From contig NZ_CP043575.1 in assembly GCF_014076495.1 (NCBI RefSeq), positions 434,001 to 498,000 on the forward strand: 64,000 bases of DNA, in the 5' to 3' direction. The translations under genes were made by a program, and so were the position numbers. Below the pieces are notes generated by a model. The model saw nothing but the letters and a program-made list of their open reading frames with translations. It was not told the DNA's origin and ran no database searches. Below, piece by piece: positions 50,473-59,331 of the stretch (position 1 is the stretch's first letter; every line of letters starts with the position of its first letter). The stretch is from Comamonas koreensis. GTDB lineage: Bacteria > Pseudomonadota > Gammaproteobacteria > Burkholderiales > Burkholderiaceae_C.

Positions 50473-50552
50473 GAAGAACGGAAAACAGGATGGTGATTCC
50501 GATATTCAACAGCTAGGAGCAGCGCGCACAGCGCCCAAGCCACCCACCCCAA

Positions 50553-50645
50553 TGGCGAGATGGGCCCGCAGGCTAGGCGTGGCGCCGTAGACAATACTTT
50601 GGTATGGCAAGGCGCCACAACAACGCATACGGGCCCATATCGCCA
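50553..50645. repeat. Structured intergenic element with 16-bp terminal inverted repeats (copy 2)
   Basis: TGGCGAGATGGGCCCG (50553-50568) pairs with CGGGCCCATATCGCCA (50630-50645) at 15 of 16 positions. Inside, GTGGCGCC (50579-50586) pairs perfectly with GGCGCCAC (50611-50618), and ATAC/GTAT closes the apex (50594-50605). Core blocks CTAGGCG (50573), CAAGGC (50608) and CAACAACG (50618) match those at 29826-29906 in order. The terminal arms differ between copies yet each is self-complementary, which suggests conserved structure. Confidence 0.7.
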
Positions 50646-50729
50646 CCCAAAAACGAAAACTGCCAAAGTCCCATCCAGAACAAGAATCCGCCAGAGCACA
50701 CATGCACCCAGGACAGGATCCCCACCGAC

Positions 50730-50987
50730 TTACTTGTCTGGAAGCTCGATTTTTACTTCGAGAACTTCAAGATTATCTTGTCGTTCCAGGTTGACGCGGA
50801 CGTCATCGGGATTGATGGAGACGTACTTGGCGATCACCGCCATCAGCTCTTTTTGCAGCGCAGGCAGATAGTCCGGCTGGTTATTGCTACGCCCAGTGCG
50901 CTCACGCGCCAAAATAATCTGCAGCCGCTCCTTGGCGACCGACGCGGTCTTTTTCTTTTCACCCAAGAACAGGGACAGCAAGGACAT
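50730..50987 (-). CDS. minE: Cell division topological specificity factor MinE
   Basis: 85 residues, normal length. The N-terminal membrane-targeting and MinD-binding part ([27 protein letters not shown]) and the C-terminal dimer domain ([29 protein letters not shown]) are recognisable. MinE drives the pole-to-pole oscillation of MinCD that places the division septum at mid-cell. It is last in the minCDE operon, 5 bp after minD. The mandatory partners are present and in the usual order. Confidence 0.97.
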   Translation of the reverse strand: MSLLSLFLGEKKKTASVAKERLQIILARERTGRSNNQPDYLPALQKELMAVIAKYVSINPDDVRVNLERQDNLEVLEVKIELPDK

Positions 50988-50992
50988 TGAAC

Positions 50993-51805
50993 TTACCTCC
51001 CAAAAATGCGTTTGAAGAAACCAGGCTTTTGCGCATCGGTAAAGCGCATCGGCTTGTCTTCACCCAAAAAGCGTGCCACCACATCCTTGTAGGCTTCGGA
51101 CACATCGGTCTGGTTCAGGTTGATCGCAGGCGTGCCCTGGTTGGACGCCTGCAGCACCGACTCCGACTCGGGAATCACACCAATCAGCGGAATGCGCAGA
51201 ATGTCCTGGATATCTTCCAGCGACAGCATCTGGCCGTCCTGCACCCGGTTGGGGTTGTAGCGGGTGATCAGCAAATGCTCCTTGATCGGATCGCCGCCAT
51301 CGACGGCGCGCTTGGTCTTGGAGTTGAGCATGCCCAGAATGCGGTCCGAGTCACGCACGGACGAGACCTCGGGGTTGGTGACCACCAGCGCCTCGTCGGC
51401 AAAGTGCATGGCCATCAGCGCCCCGCTCTCGATACCGGCGGGCGAGTCGCAGACGATGAAATCAAAGTCCATCGCGGCCAGGTCCTTGAGGATCTTCTCG
51501 ACCCCCTCCTGCGTCAGCGCATCCTTGTCGCGCGTTTGCGAGGCGGCCAGGATGTAGAGGTTCTCGAGCTGCTTGTCCTTGATCAGCGCCTGGTTGAGGT
51601 TGGCCTCGCCCTGGATCACATTGATCAGGTCATAGACCACACGGCGCTCGCAGCCCATGATCAGGTCCAGATTGCGCAGGCCGACATCGAAGTCGATCAC
51701 CGCAGTCTTGTGCCCGCTCAGCGCCAGTCCGGCCGCAAAGCTTGCACTGGTGGTAGTTTTTCCAACTCCGCCCTTGCCGGAAGTTACAACGACGATTTTT
51801 GCCAT
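50993..51805 (-). CDS. minD: Septum site-determining ATPase MinD
   Basis: 270 residues. The deviant Walker [15 protein letters not shown] lies at the N-terminus, [16 protein letters not shown] follows near residue 40, and [11 protein letters not shown] near residue 120. The C-terminal amphipathic helix GFFKRIFGR attaches MinD to the inner membrane when ATP-bound. MinD recruits MinC to the membrane and is released by MinE. Spacing is 67 bp after minC and 5 bp before minE. Confidence 0.98.
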   Translation of the reverse strand: MAKIVVVTSGKGGVGKTTTSASFAAGLALSGHKTAVIDFDVGLRNLDLIMGCERRVVYDLINVIQGEANLNQALIKDKQLENLYILAASQTRDKDALTQEGVEKILKDLAAMDFDFIVCDSPAGIESGALMAMHFADEALVVTNPEVSSVRDSDRILGMLNSKTKRAVDGGDPIKEHLLITRYNPNRVQDGQMLSLEDIQDILRIPLIGVIPESESVLQASNQGTPAINLNQTDVSEAYKDVVARFLGEDKPMRFTDAQKPGFFKRIFGR

Positions 51806-51872
51806 CTTTCGATCCGATCCCTTTACGTCCTCAAATGTCCAAAGCCCGGTGCGGGCCGTCCCCGTGCGCCTG

Positions 51873-52604
51873 TCACAGCGGCTCGATCAACAGTTTCTCA
51901 CCTTCAAGCCGCACCACGGCTGCCTTGCCCGACAGCTCGGCGGGCCAATCCGACTCGACCGTGCGGTAGATGCCCGCGATGGACACCAGCTGCGGCTCAA
52001 AACAGGTGCAATAAATACGTGCACTCTTATCCCCCCGGGCGCCGGCCACGGCCCGGCCCCGCAAGGGCCCGTAGACATGGACGTTGCCATCGGCAATCAC
52101 CTCGGCGCCGTAGCTGACGATGGCGTTGACGATCACATCGCTGCCCGCCGCATAGACCTGCTGGCCCGAGCGCATCGGTTTGTCGACCCGCATGGTCGCC
52201 TTGGCCGGCAGCTGCACTTCCTTGATGACCTCGACTTCGACCTCGCGCACTTCGGGCTCAGCCGCCTTGCGCGCAGGTGGCGCCTCGGGCGCGGCGATCA
52301 GCCCCGCCGCATAGGCGCGGGCCATCTGCGCCTCGCTGCCGCCGCGCACCGCCACCGGTGTGGTGCGGTACTGGCGCAGCAAGGCCACCAGGGCAGCAAA
52401 GTCGATGTCCTCATCGGCCTCGCGCAGCTGCGCCAGATCGACCAGCACCGGGTCGTGGTCGAAGAAGGCGGAGTCGCTGCCAAAACGCTCGGCAAACTCC
52501 TGCGCCAACTGCTCCAGGTCGGCCGAACGCAGTGCGAACGCAACCACCGGCAACTGGGCGCTTTTCATATCGAAACCGCTGCGCTGGGTCGTTTCACCTG
52601 ACAT
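51873..52604 (-). CDS. minC: Septum site-determining protein MinC
   Basis: 243 residues. The N-terminal FtsZ-inhibiting domain (about 1-110) is linked by an acidic, variable segment to a C-terminal beta-helix domain with SGQQVYAAGSDVIVNAIVSYGAEVIADG and HVYGPLRGRAVAGARGD, the MinD-binding part. It blocks FtsZ ring assembly at the poles. The linker is longer and richer in Glu/Val than in E. coli MinC. It is first in the operon, and the 190 bp upstream should hold the promoter; no strong -35/-10 was assigned. Confidence 0.97.
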   Translation of the reverse strand: MSGETTQRSGFDMKSAQLPVVAFALRSADLEQLAQEFAERFGSDSAFFDHDPVLVDLAQLREADEDIDFAALVALLRQYRTTPVAVRGGSEAQMARAYAAGLIAAPEAPPARKAAEPEVREVEVEVIKEVQLPAKATMRVDKPMRSGQQVYAAGSDVIVNAIVSYGAEVIADGNVHVYGPLRGRAVAGARGDKSARIYCTCFEPQLVSIAGIYRTVESDWPAELSGKAAVVRLEGEKLLIEPL

Positions 52605-52753
52605 GGTTATAAGCCGATCTAGTTACTGGACATGAATCGGCAAAGTGTAACCTGCCTGACGTGAATCGCCGCAGCCGGTCTGCCGTTTTGCCCGGATTGA
52701 CAACACTCTTTTACCAATGAAGCCGCGCTTACGGGCGGATACAGAGTGCCATG

Positions 52754-52774
52754 AAAAAGGGCGCTTGCGCGCCC
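52754..52774 (-). terminator. Rho-independent terminator on the minus strand
   Basis: On the minus strand GGGCGC, loop GCAA, GCGCCC, then five T (stem 52759-52774, T run 52754-52758). It ends the zinc-ribbon/lipoprotein/membrane-protein operon, 20 bp after the stop. Confidence 0.92.
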
Positions 52775-52794
52775 TCAAAGAATGCCACAACCCG

Positions 52795-54276
52795 TCAAGG
52801 CTTGAGCTGGAAGCCGCAGTGGCCGCAGAACACATCGTCGGCCGCCACCACTTCAAAGCAGCTGCGGCAGCGCAGCAAGGGCTCGGAGGCCGCCTGTGCC
52901 GCTGGGGCTGCCGCAGGCGGCAAGGCCGAAGCTGCCGCGCCGCCAGCCACCGCTGCGCCACCCAGACCCGCTGCGGTAGCTGGCGCTACGGGCGGCTGCA
53001 CGGGGGCTGGCGCCACCACGGGTGCCGGGGCCACAGGGGCTTGCGACACGGGGGCAGGTGGTACCGGAGCCACGGGCGCCGAAGGCGGCACAGGCGCAGG
53101 GGCGGGTACCGGCGCGGACGCTACGGGAGCAGCCGGTGCGACAGGTGCGACCGGCGCAGGAGCCGGGGCAAAGATATCGTGGTGCGGTGCCACCGGTGCG
53201 GCTGGCGTCACTGGCGCCACAGGCGCTGCCGGGCCTCGTGCCGCAGCACCCTGGTGGCCATGGCCATCCATATGCGCGGCGTGGCGCACCTTGTCGGCCG
53301 CTTCACGGGCCATGCCCTGGGCCTGGCGGGCCTTTTCGCGCGCCAGGTCAATGCCGGCCTGCAGACTCTCTTCGGTGCCCTGCTCATCGAGGCCATCGGT
53401 GACCATCAGGTAGATGATGTTCACGCCCATGATCATTACCTGCATGGTCAGCGCCATCAGCACCGCAAACAGGATCACGGTCGACAGCGTACCGGCCAGC
53501 ATATGGCCGCTGCTGGCCATCGCGCCAAAGGCGGCGGAGTTGCCCATGCCGCCCATCGAGGCCATCATGCTCGGGCCAATCACGCCGCTGGCAATGGCCG
53601 TCATGTAGGCAAAGCCGGGGATGAAGCCGGTAAACACCACCAAGGTGATCACGGTGATGACGATATAGAGCGCCAGCAGCATCAGCACCAGTGGCACCAG
53701 GCGCGTGCGCACGACAGCCACCACCAGCGATACGGCGCGGCGCAGCGAGCGGCCGTCCCAGATCGCCGGCGCGAGCAGTGGCGCGGCGACCCAGTACAGC
53801 GCGATGAAGAACACCGAGGCGGCGATCACCATCACCGGGTGGGCAAAGAACAGCAGGATCGGTCCGATGAACGGGATCTTGCAGACGAAATACACAATGG
53901 CCGCCACCAGGCACAGGCCCAGCACCACGGCCAGCACCAGCAGACCAAACAGGATAAATCGCGGCACACACAGCAGGCCCGCGCGGATGGCGGCCGCCAC
54001 GCTGCGCTGCTCCACATCCTTGGCCTTGTCCTGCAGCAGGATGCCGACGGCCGACATGCCGGCCGAGAACACCACCGAGGCGATGACCAGGAACAGCAGC
54101 GCCAGCAGCATGCTGCCCGCACGGGTCGCCAGCATCTGGCCGCCCACCATCACCAGCCCTCCGGCCAGCCAGGTCAGGAACGACAAGCCGAGCACGCGCC
54201 ACTGGGTCAGCCCCTCGGCCGCTCGCATCAGTTGGCCAAAGTCAATGGACTTCAACATCGATTGGGGAGAAGACAT
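52795..54276 (-). CDS. Six-helix membrane protein with Pro-Ala linker and C-terminal zinc ribbon
   Basis: 493 residues. About six hydrophobic helices lie between residues 25 and 300. A helical segment (about 300-345) is followed by a long low-complexity Pro/Ala/Val linker (about 350-460), then a C-terminal zinc ribbon with CRSC and CGHC (about residues 466-487). I do not recognise a family for the membrane part. It is the last gene of a minus-strand trio with a lipoprotein and another zinc-ribbon protein. The shared zinc ribbon and Pro-Ala linker suggest that the three products work together, perhaps in envelope sensing. Function is unknown. Confidence 0.75.
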   Translation of the reverse strand: MSSPQSMLKSIDFGQLMRAAEGLTQWRVLGLSFLTWLAGGLVMVGGQMLATRAGSMLLALLFLVIASVVFSAGMSAVGILLQDKAKDVEQRSVAAAIRAGLLCVPRFILFGLLVLAVVLGLCLVAAIVYFVCKIPFIGPILLFFAHPVMVIAASVFFIALYWVAAPLLAPAIWDGRSLRRAVSLVVAVVRTRLVPLVLMLLALYIVITVITLVVFTGFIPGFAYMTAIASGVIGPSMMASMGGMGNSAAFGAMASSGHMLAGTLSTVILFAVLMALTMQVMIMGVNIIYLMVTDGLDEQGTEESLQAGIDLAREKARQAQGMAREAADKVRHAAHMDGHGHQGAAARGPAAPVAPVTPAAPVAPHHDIFAPAPAPVAPVAPAAPVASAPVPAPAPVPPSAPVAPVPPAPVSQAPVAPAPVVAPAPVQPPVAPATAAGLGGAAVAGGAAASALPPAAAPAAQAASEPLLRCRSCFEVVAADDVFCGHCGFQLKP

Positions 54277-54368
54277 CTGCGATTCCTTCGTCGTTTTTAC
54301 CGTATAGCTGCTCCGCCATGGCCTGCGCAGGCGCTTTCATGGCGGAGATGGGGGGATGGGCCGCCTGC

Positions 54369-55019
54369 TCAGTCGATGCGGCTGGGCCAGGGTTTGGCCT
54401 GGATCACGAAATGCTCGACACCGGCGGGCACATTCTTGTCGGCCGATTTCTTGACCTCGACCGGGTTGCCGGCCTCGGTGGGCGCGGTGCCGGAATTGGT
54501 GTTGACCTTCTTGGCGCGCAGATCACGTGGCGAGACGGTGACAAAAATCGTGGCGCCGCCGCGGTTGTCGGCCATCATCGTGGCAATGTCCTTGATGGCG
54601 ACCATCGCATCCTTGTGCTCCTGGCGCGACTTGGCGGCCCAGGGCAGATCGAGCGAGACCGAATCGAGCACCGGCATGGCGCGCGTGGCGGGCGACTGGC
54701 TGGTGCTGAAGACCTGCTCGGTGGTCATGGTCTTGCTGCCTTCCTTGATGCGCTGCTTGGCAGGCAAGGCGGACATGGCCTCGACGGCACGCAGGCGCAG
54801 GGCCTCGGCCTCGTCGATCTCGCCCTTCATCTTCTGCTCCCAGGTCACCAGGGCAGGTGGCACGGCAGGCTCACGGCAGCCGGGGGGCGATGCGACACCA
54901 CATTCGACCTGCACCGGTACGGCCGGCGCGGGAGCCGGTGCGGGTTCTGGCGGCGGGGCAGCACAGCCGGCCAGCGCGAGCACCGACACCAGGGCGGACA
55001 TTTTCATCAATAGTTTCAC
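54369..55019 (-). CDS. Putative lipoprotein of the zinc-ribbon operon
   Basis: 216 residues if started at the GTG at 55019, chosen because AAGGAG lies 6 bp upstream. A TTG at 55034 would begin inside the ribosome site, and an ATG at 55007 is an alternative. The lipobox LALAGC gives a lipidated N-terminus, followed by a Pro/Ala linker and a mixed soluble domain containing VTVSPRDLRAKKVNTNSG. It probably sits in the outer or inner membrane facing the periplasm. No family recognised. It starts 11 bp after the zinc-ribbon gene and is followed by the membrane-protein gene. Confidence 0.75.
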   Translation of the reverse strand: MKLLMKMSALVSVLALAGCAAPPPEPAPAPAPAVPVQVECGVASPPGCREPAVPPALVTWEQKMKGEIDEAEALRLRAVEAMSALPAKQRIKEGSKTMTTEQVFSTSQSPATRAMPVLDSVSLDLPWAAKSRQEHKDAMVAIKDIATMMADNRGGATIFVTVSPRDLRAKKVNTNSGTAPTEAGNPVEVKKSADKNVPAGVEHFVIQAKPWPSRID

Positions 55020-55030
55020 AAGGCTCTCCT

Positions 55031-55969
55031 TCAATTGAGCAAATCATCCAAAGTCTGTTTGCGCACCGGCTTGCGCACCGCCGGGCGGGCCGGTGCAGGT
55101 GCCGGGGCGGGCGCTTCCTCCACCGCCACGGCTGCGGCCGCAGCATCCTCGGCGGGCGCTGGCGCCAGCAGCGTTTCATTGGGGGCGAGTGCGGCATCGG
55201 TCGCGACCATCGCAGGCGCTGCGGACTCTACCGGCACGGCGGCATCAGCGGCCACGGGCTGGGCGGGCGCTGCCGGTGCGGAGACACTGGGCGCAGCCAC
55301 CGCGCCACCGGCCGGGCGCCCTTGCTGGCTCGTCCACCACCAGGCACCGCCACCGGCCAACACGGCAATGCCCAGCAGCGCCAGCACGATGCGCAGCCCC
55401 TGCCCGCTGGGAGGCGGCGGGGCTTCAGGCATGGGGTTGCGCAGCTGCGCGCTGGCGCGTGGCCGCAGAGGGGGGTCTGCTGCGACGGGAGGGGCACGCT
55501 TGGCAGCGGCATCGGTCTCCCACAAGGGCACCTCGGGCTCGCGCAACGCGGGCGCCGGCACGGCCGCTGCCGGGCTCGCCGACGCGCCGCCAATCACCAT
55601 CGCAGCGCTGGTCTGGATGCGCTCGCCGGGCGGCAAGCTGGAGGGCGGCAGGGAGCTGTCCTGCACATTGCCAAAGACCAGAATGGCCTTTTCTTCGGCC
55701 ACGCTCAGCGGGGCGTCCCAGTAGGGAGCCGTGTCCTCAAAACCAGGCGTCTCTTCAAACCGGCATCCGCATTGCTTGCAAAACAGCGCCTGGCCCTTGC
55801 ACAGCGCGCCGCAATCGGGGCAGGTGGCGTAGGCGGCCACCGGCGCAGCCGGCGCACTGCGGGGGCTGGCTACGGCCTCGGGCGCCGCTGCGCTCTGCAC
55901 CTTGCAGCCGCATTTTCGACAGAATTTAGCGCTGGCGGCCAATGCCTCGCCACATTGCACACAGTTCAT
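55031..55969 (-). CDS. Double zinc-ribbon protein with single membrane helix
   Basis: 312 residues. Two N-terminal zinc ribbons are visible: MNCVQCG with FCRKCG (about 1-22) and CPDCG with FCKQCG (about 49-69). A disordered Pro/Ala-rich cytoplasmic linker follows, then one membrane helix (about 178-197, LRIVLALLGIAVLAGGGAWWW) and an Ala/Pro/Val-rich periplasmic tail ending KQTLDDLLN. The layout is that of a type II bitopic protein with cytosolic metal-binding domains. It is first in the operon with the lipoprotein and the six-helix protein. No specific function can be named. Confidence 0.75.
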   Translation of the reverse strand: MNCVQCGEALAASAKFCRKCGCKVQSAAAPEAVASPRSAPAAPVAAYATCPDCGALCKGQALFCKQCGCRFEETPGFEDTAPYWDAPLSVAEEKAILVFGNVQDSSLPPSSLPPGERIQTSAAMVIGGASASPAAAVPAPALREPEVPLWETDAAAKRAPPVAADPPLRPRASAQLRNPMPEAPPPPSGQGLRIVLALLGIAVLAGGGAWWWTSQQGRPAGGAVAAPSVSAPAAPAQPVAADAAVPVESAAPAMVATDAALAPNETLLAPAPAEDAAAAAVAVEEAPAPAPAPARPAVRKPVRKQTLDDLLN

Positions 55970-56256
55970 GGAAACCCTCTCTCCCGAAACAGGCCGGTTG
56001 CTGCAGGCAACCGGCCGTATTTGTTCTCAATGTCATTGTGATTATCTATCGCATTCACCCAACAAGCCAGTGCTACCGCACCACAGCCTTGCGCCGACCC
56101 GGGCATGCGGGGCCTTGCAGTCCTCGCCCTGGCGCTGGTTAGAGAGTTTCCCTCTCTCTACAAGGCTTGCCAAATTCACTATGATGCAGCACCTTTTCTC
56201 TCGCTCGCCTGCAACTGCCCCTCCCGGAGCAGCCCTGCCTGCGGCCTGCCAAAACC

Positions 56257-57549
56257 ATGTCTGATTCCTTCCTTCCCCGCTGGCGCGAAGTGCGCCCGGG
56301 TGCTGATGATGTTGTCGCGCCCGATGAGCGCCTGCCCTGGCCACAAACCTCGATCATGGGGGTGCAGCATGTCATCGCCATGTTTGGCTCGACCATTTTG
56401 GCGCCCATTCTGATGGGTTTTGATCCCAATGTCGCCATTTTGATGAGTGGCGTCGGCACTTTGATCTTCTTTTTGATCACCGGCGGGCGCGTGCCCAGCT
56501 ACCTGGGATCGAGCTTTGCGTTCATCGGCGTGGTGATTGCCGCCACCGGCTACGCCGGCTCCGGGCCCAATGCCAACATCGGCATGGCGCTGGGCGGCAT
56601 CATCGCCTGTGGCCTGCTCTACACCTTGATCGGTTTTATCGTGCAGGCGGTGGGCACGGGCTGGATCGAGCGCTTCATGCCACCGGTGGTGACGGGCGCG
56701 ATCGTGGCCGTGATCGGCCTGAACCTGGCCACGGTTCCCGTCAAGAACATGGCCAGCAACAACTTCGAGAGCTGGATGCAGGCGATGACCTTTGTCTGCG
56801 TTGGCATGGTGGCCGTGCTTACCCGGGGCATGGTGCAGCGCCTGCTGATCCTGGTGGGCCTGATTGCCGCAGCTGTCCTCTACGCCATCCTGACCAATGG
56901 CATGGGCCTGGGCAAGCCGGTGGATCTGTCGGGCCTGGCCACGGCCGCCTGGATTGGCATGCCCAATTTCTCGGCACCCCAGTTCAGCCCCCAGGCGATG
57001 GTGCTGATCGCCCCGATCGTGATCATCCTCGTGGCCGAGAACCTGGGCCACATCAAGGCTGTGACAGCCATGACCGGCCGCAACCTGGACCAGTACATGG
57101 GCCGGGCCTTCATCGGTGACGGCGTGGCCACGATGGTCAGCGGCGGCGTGGGCGGCACGGGCGTGACCACCTATGCAGAAAACATCGGCGTGATGGCGGC
57201 CACCCGCATCTACTCCACCGCGGTGTTCATGGTCGCTGGCCTCATCGCGCTGCTGCTGGGCTTCTCGCCCAAGTTCGGCGCGCTGATCCAGGCCATTCCA
57301 CTGCCCGTCATGGGCGGCGTATCCATCGTGGTGTTCGGCCTGATTGCAGTGGCCGGCGCCAAGATCTGGGTGGAAAACAAGGTGGATTTCTCGCAGAACA
57401 AGAACCTGATCGTTGCGGCGATCACCTTGATCATCGGCACCGGCGACTTCACCTTGAAGTTCGGCAGCTTTGCGCTGGGCGGCATCGGGACCGCGACCTT
57501 CGGCGCGATCATCCTCTACCAACTGCTCAACCGCAGCGACAAGCGCTGA
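56257..57549 (+). CDS. Uracil/xanthine permease (nucleobase:cation symporter-2)
   Basis: 430 residues with about 14 hydrophobic segments. The NCS2 signature is seen as MGVQHVIAMFGSTILAPILMG at the N-terminus, SFAFIGVVIAATGYAG, the substrate-binding glutamate region VAENLGHIKAV (motif near 264), and VSGGVGGTGVTTYAENIGVMA. The sequence is closest in style to UraA/RutG uracil transporters, although xanthine or uric acid cannot be excluded. It is monocistronic, divergent from the zinc-ribbon operon, with a strong terminator after it. The 287-bp upstream region shows only a short inverted repeat AGAGAG/CTCTCT near 56145. Confidence 0.93.
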   Translation: MSDSFLPRWREVRPGADDVVAPDERLPWPQTSIMGVQHVIAMFGSTILAPILMGFDPNVAILMSGVGTLIFFLITGGRVPSYLGSSFAFIGVVIAATGYAGSGPNANIGMALGGIIACGLLYTLIGFIVQAVGTGWIERFMPPVVTGAIVAVIGLNLATVPVKNMASNNFESWMQAMTFVCVGMVAVLTRGMVQRLLILVGLIAAAVLYAILTNGMGLGKPVDLSGLATAAWIGMPNFSAPQFSPQAMVLIAPIVIILVAENLGHIKAVTAMTGRNLDQYMGRAFIGDGVATMVSGGVGGTGVTTYAENIGVMAATRIYSTAVFMVAGLIALLLGFSPKFGALIQAIPLPVMGGVSIVVFGLIAVAGAKIWVENKVDFSQNKNLIVAAITLIIGTGDFTLKFGSFALGGIGTATFGAIILYQLLNRSDKR

Positions 57550-57570
57550 GCGGCACGCCAACGCATCGCC

Positions 57571-57596
57571 AAGCCCGGTTGTCCCGGGCTTTTTTA
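57571..57596 (+). terminator. Rho-independent terminator after the permease gene
   Basis: AAGCCCGG (57571-57578), loop TTGTC, CCGGGCTT (57584-57591), then further T residues. Confidence 0.92.
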
Positions 57597-57604
57597 TGCG
57601 CTAA

Positions 57605-57623
57605 ATTGTTGCAGTGCAACAAT
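57605..57623. promoter_or_regulatory. 19-bp perfect palindrome upstream of the acetyl-CoA hydrolase gene
   Basis: ATTGTTGCA-G-TGCAACAAT (57605-57623) is perfectly symmetric with 9-bp arms and a single central base. It lies 163 bp before the ATG of the acetyl-CoA hydrolase/transferase gene and just after the permease terminator, so it belongs to the downstream promoter. The TTGTTGCA half-site resembles TGC-rich sites of PhaR-type regulators of polyhydroxyalkanoate metabolism. That link is a suggestion only. Confidence 0.55.
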
Positions 57624-57785
57624 AAATTGCCAGCGCAGTAGCACTTATCCACAATCGGGTATTCCCGGATCCTTAATGGTTTCGGGTGCAACGACTGCTA
57701 AGATTTGCCCGCCTCGCAGCCCGGCCTTTGCCGCCGGGCAGCATCTGTAGACAATAACGAAAACACCTTCCTGGAGTCTCCCCCC

Positions 57786-59306
57786 ATGTCGTTGAATGAC
57801 CGTGTGCGCTGCAGCGCGCTGCACTCCCGCATCATGTCCGCCGCCGACGCGGCTGCCCTGATCCCTGCTGGCGCCAATGTGGGCATGAGCGGCTTCACCG
57901 GCGCAGGCTACCCCAAGGCCCTGCCCCAGGCCATCGCAGCCCATGCCAAGTCCGAGCATGCCGCCGGCCGGCCCTACAAGATCAATGTCTGGACGGGCGC
58001 CTCCACCGCTGCCGAATGCGACGGCGTGCTGGCCGAGGCCGCTGCCATCGGCCAGCGCCTGCCCTTCAACACCGACCCGATCGCGCGCAAGTCCATCAAT
58101 GCCGGGGACATCGACTTCATCGACATGCACCTGTCCCACGTCGCCCAGCATGCCTGGTTCGGCTTTCTGGGCCACATGCATGTGGCGGTGGTCGAAGTAC
58201 TGGGCATCACCGCCGATGGCCTGCTGATCCCGTCGACTGCCGTTGGCAACAACAAGACCTGGCTGGAGATTGCCGACAAGGTGATCCTGGAGGTGAACAC
58301 CAAGCCTCCCGCCAAGATGGAAGGCATGCACGACATCTACTACGGCACCGCCATCCCGCCGCGCCGCGTGCCCATCCGCATGACCCACGCCGATGACCGC
58401 ATTGGCGAGGGCTACCTGAAGGTGGACCTGGACAAGGTCGTCGCCGTCGTCGAGACCCACAAGGGTGACCGCGACAATGTGTTTGCCGCCCCGGACGCCA
58501 ACTCCAACACCATTGCCGCCTCCATCATCGACTTTCTCTCGCACGAGATGAAGATGGGGCGCCTGCCCCAGGAGATGCTGCCCATCCAGTCGGGCGTGGG
58601 CAATGTGGCCAATGCCGTGCTGGCCGGCCTGCTCACCGGCCCCTTCGACAACCTGCTGGGCTTTACCGAGGTGCTGCAGGACGGCATGCTGGACCTGCTG
58701 CGCACGGGCAAGATGGCGCGCGCCTCGGCCACCTCCATCTCGCTGTCGGCAGCTGCCTACCGCGATTTCGAGGAGAACATCGACTTCTACCGCGAACGCA
58801 TCATCCTGCGCCCGCAGGAGATCTCCAACCACCCAGAGCTGGTGCGCCGCCTGGGCGTGATCGCGATGAACTCGATGATCGAGGCTGACATCTACGGCAA
58901 CATCAACTCCACCCATGTGATGGGCTCGAGCATGATGAACGGCATTGGCGGCAGCGGCGACTTTGCGCGCAACGGCTACCTGTCCTTCTTCGTCACGCCC
59001 TCGGTGGCCAAGAACGGCCATATCTCCTGCATCGTGCCGATGTGCTCGCATATGGACCATACCGAGCACGACACGCAGATCATCGTCACCGAGCAGGGCC
59101 TGGCCGACCTGCGCGGCCTCTCGCCCAGGCAGCGCGCCAAGCTCATCATCGAGCGCTGCGCGCACCCGGACTTCCGCCCCATGCTGCAGGACTATGTGGA
59201 CCGCGCGATGCACCAGTCGGCCGGCCTGCACACGCCCCACATCCTGACCGAGGCGCTGTCCTGGCACCAGCGTTACCTCGATACCGGCTCGATGAAGACC
59301 GCCTGA
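57786..59306 (+). CDS. Acetyl-CoA hydrolase/succinyl-CoA:acetate CoA-transferase
   Basis: 506 residues from the ATG at 57786, preceded by CTGGAG. It is a full-length class I family member of the AarC/Ach1 type. SGFTGAGYPKALP lies at the N-terminus, IQSGVGNVANAVLAGL near residue 280, the catalytic glutamate E295 in GFTEVLQDG, and IVTEQGLADLRGLS at the C-terminus. It interconverts acetyl-CoA and acetate or moves CoA between succinate and acetate. It is monocistronic with its own terminator. A DnaA-box-like sequence (57645) and the 19-bp palindrome lie upstream. Confidence 0.93.
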   Translation: MSLNDRVRCSALHSRIMSAADAAALIPAGANVGMSGFTGAGYPKALPQAIAAHAKSEHAAGRPYKINVWTGASTAAECDGVLAEAAAIGQRLPFNTDPIARKSINAGDIDFIDMHLSHVAQHAWFGFLGHMHVAVVEVLGITADGLLIPSTAVGNNKTWLEIADKVILEVNTKPPAKMEGMHDIYYGTAIPPRRVPIRMTHADDRIGEGYLKVDLDKVVAVVETHKGDRDNVFAAPDANSNTIAASIIDFLSHEMKMGRLPQEMLPIQSGVGNVANAVLAGLLTGPFDNLLGFTEVLQDGMLDLLRTGKMARASATSISLSAAAYRDFEENIDFYRERIILRPQEISNHPELVRRLGVIAMNSMIEADIYGNINSTHVMGSSMMNGIGGSGDFARNGYLSFFVTPSVAKNGHISCIVPMCSHMDHTEHDTQIIVTEQGLADLRGLSPRQRAKLIIERCAHPDFRPMLQDYVDRAMHQSAGLHTPHILTEALSWHQRYLDTGSMKTA

Positions 59307-59331
59307 TTCCGGACCCTGACCCCGTTTCCAT

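Larger units (their letters stand above)
50349..50729. other. 381-bp intergenic region between the thioesterase operon and minE
   Basis: There is no convincing gene: the two minus-strand frames here (63 and 89 codons) have no ribosome site or recognisable motif. The region holds an inverted pair of DnaA-box sequences (50382-50408), a terminator (50443-50472) and a structured element with long terminal arms (50553-50645), described separately. The 84 bp before the minE stop codon show nothing further. Confidence 0.7.

Noticed and set aside
50318..50699. Two short minus-strand frames downstream of minE
   Set aside because: They run through the terminator, the DnaA-box pair and the structured element; no coding signal.
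55020..55034. TTG start at 55034 for the lipoprotein
   Set aside because: The codons would overlap the AAGGAG ribosome site. GTG at 55019 is correctly spaced and gives a typical lipoprotein signal peptide.
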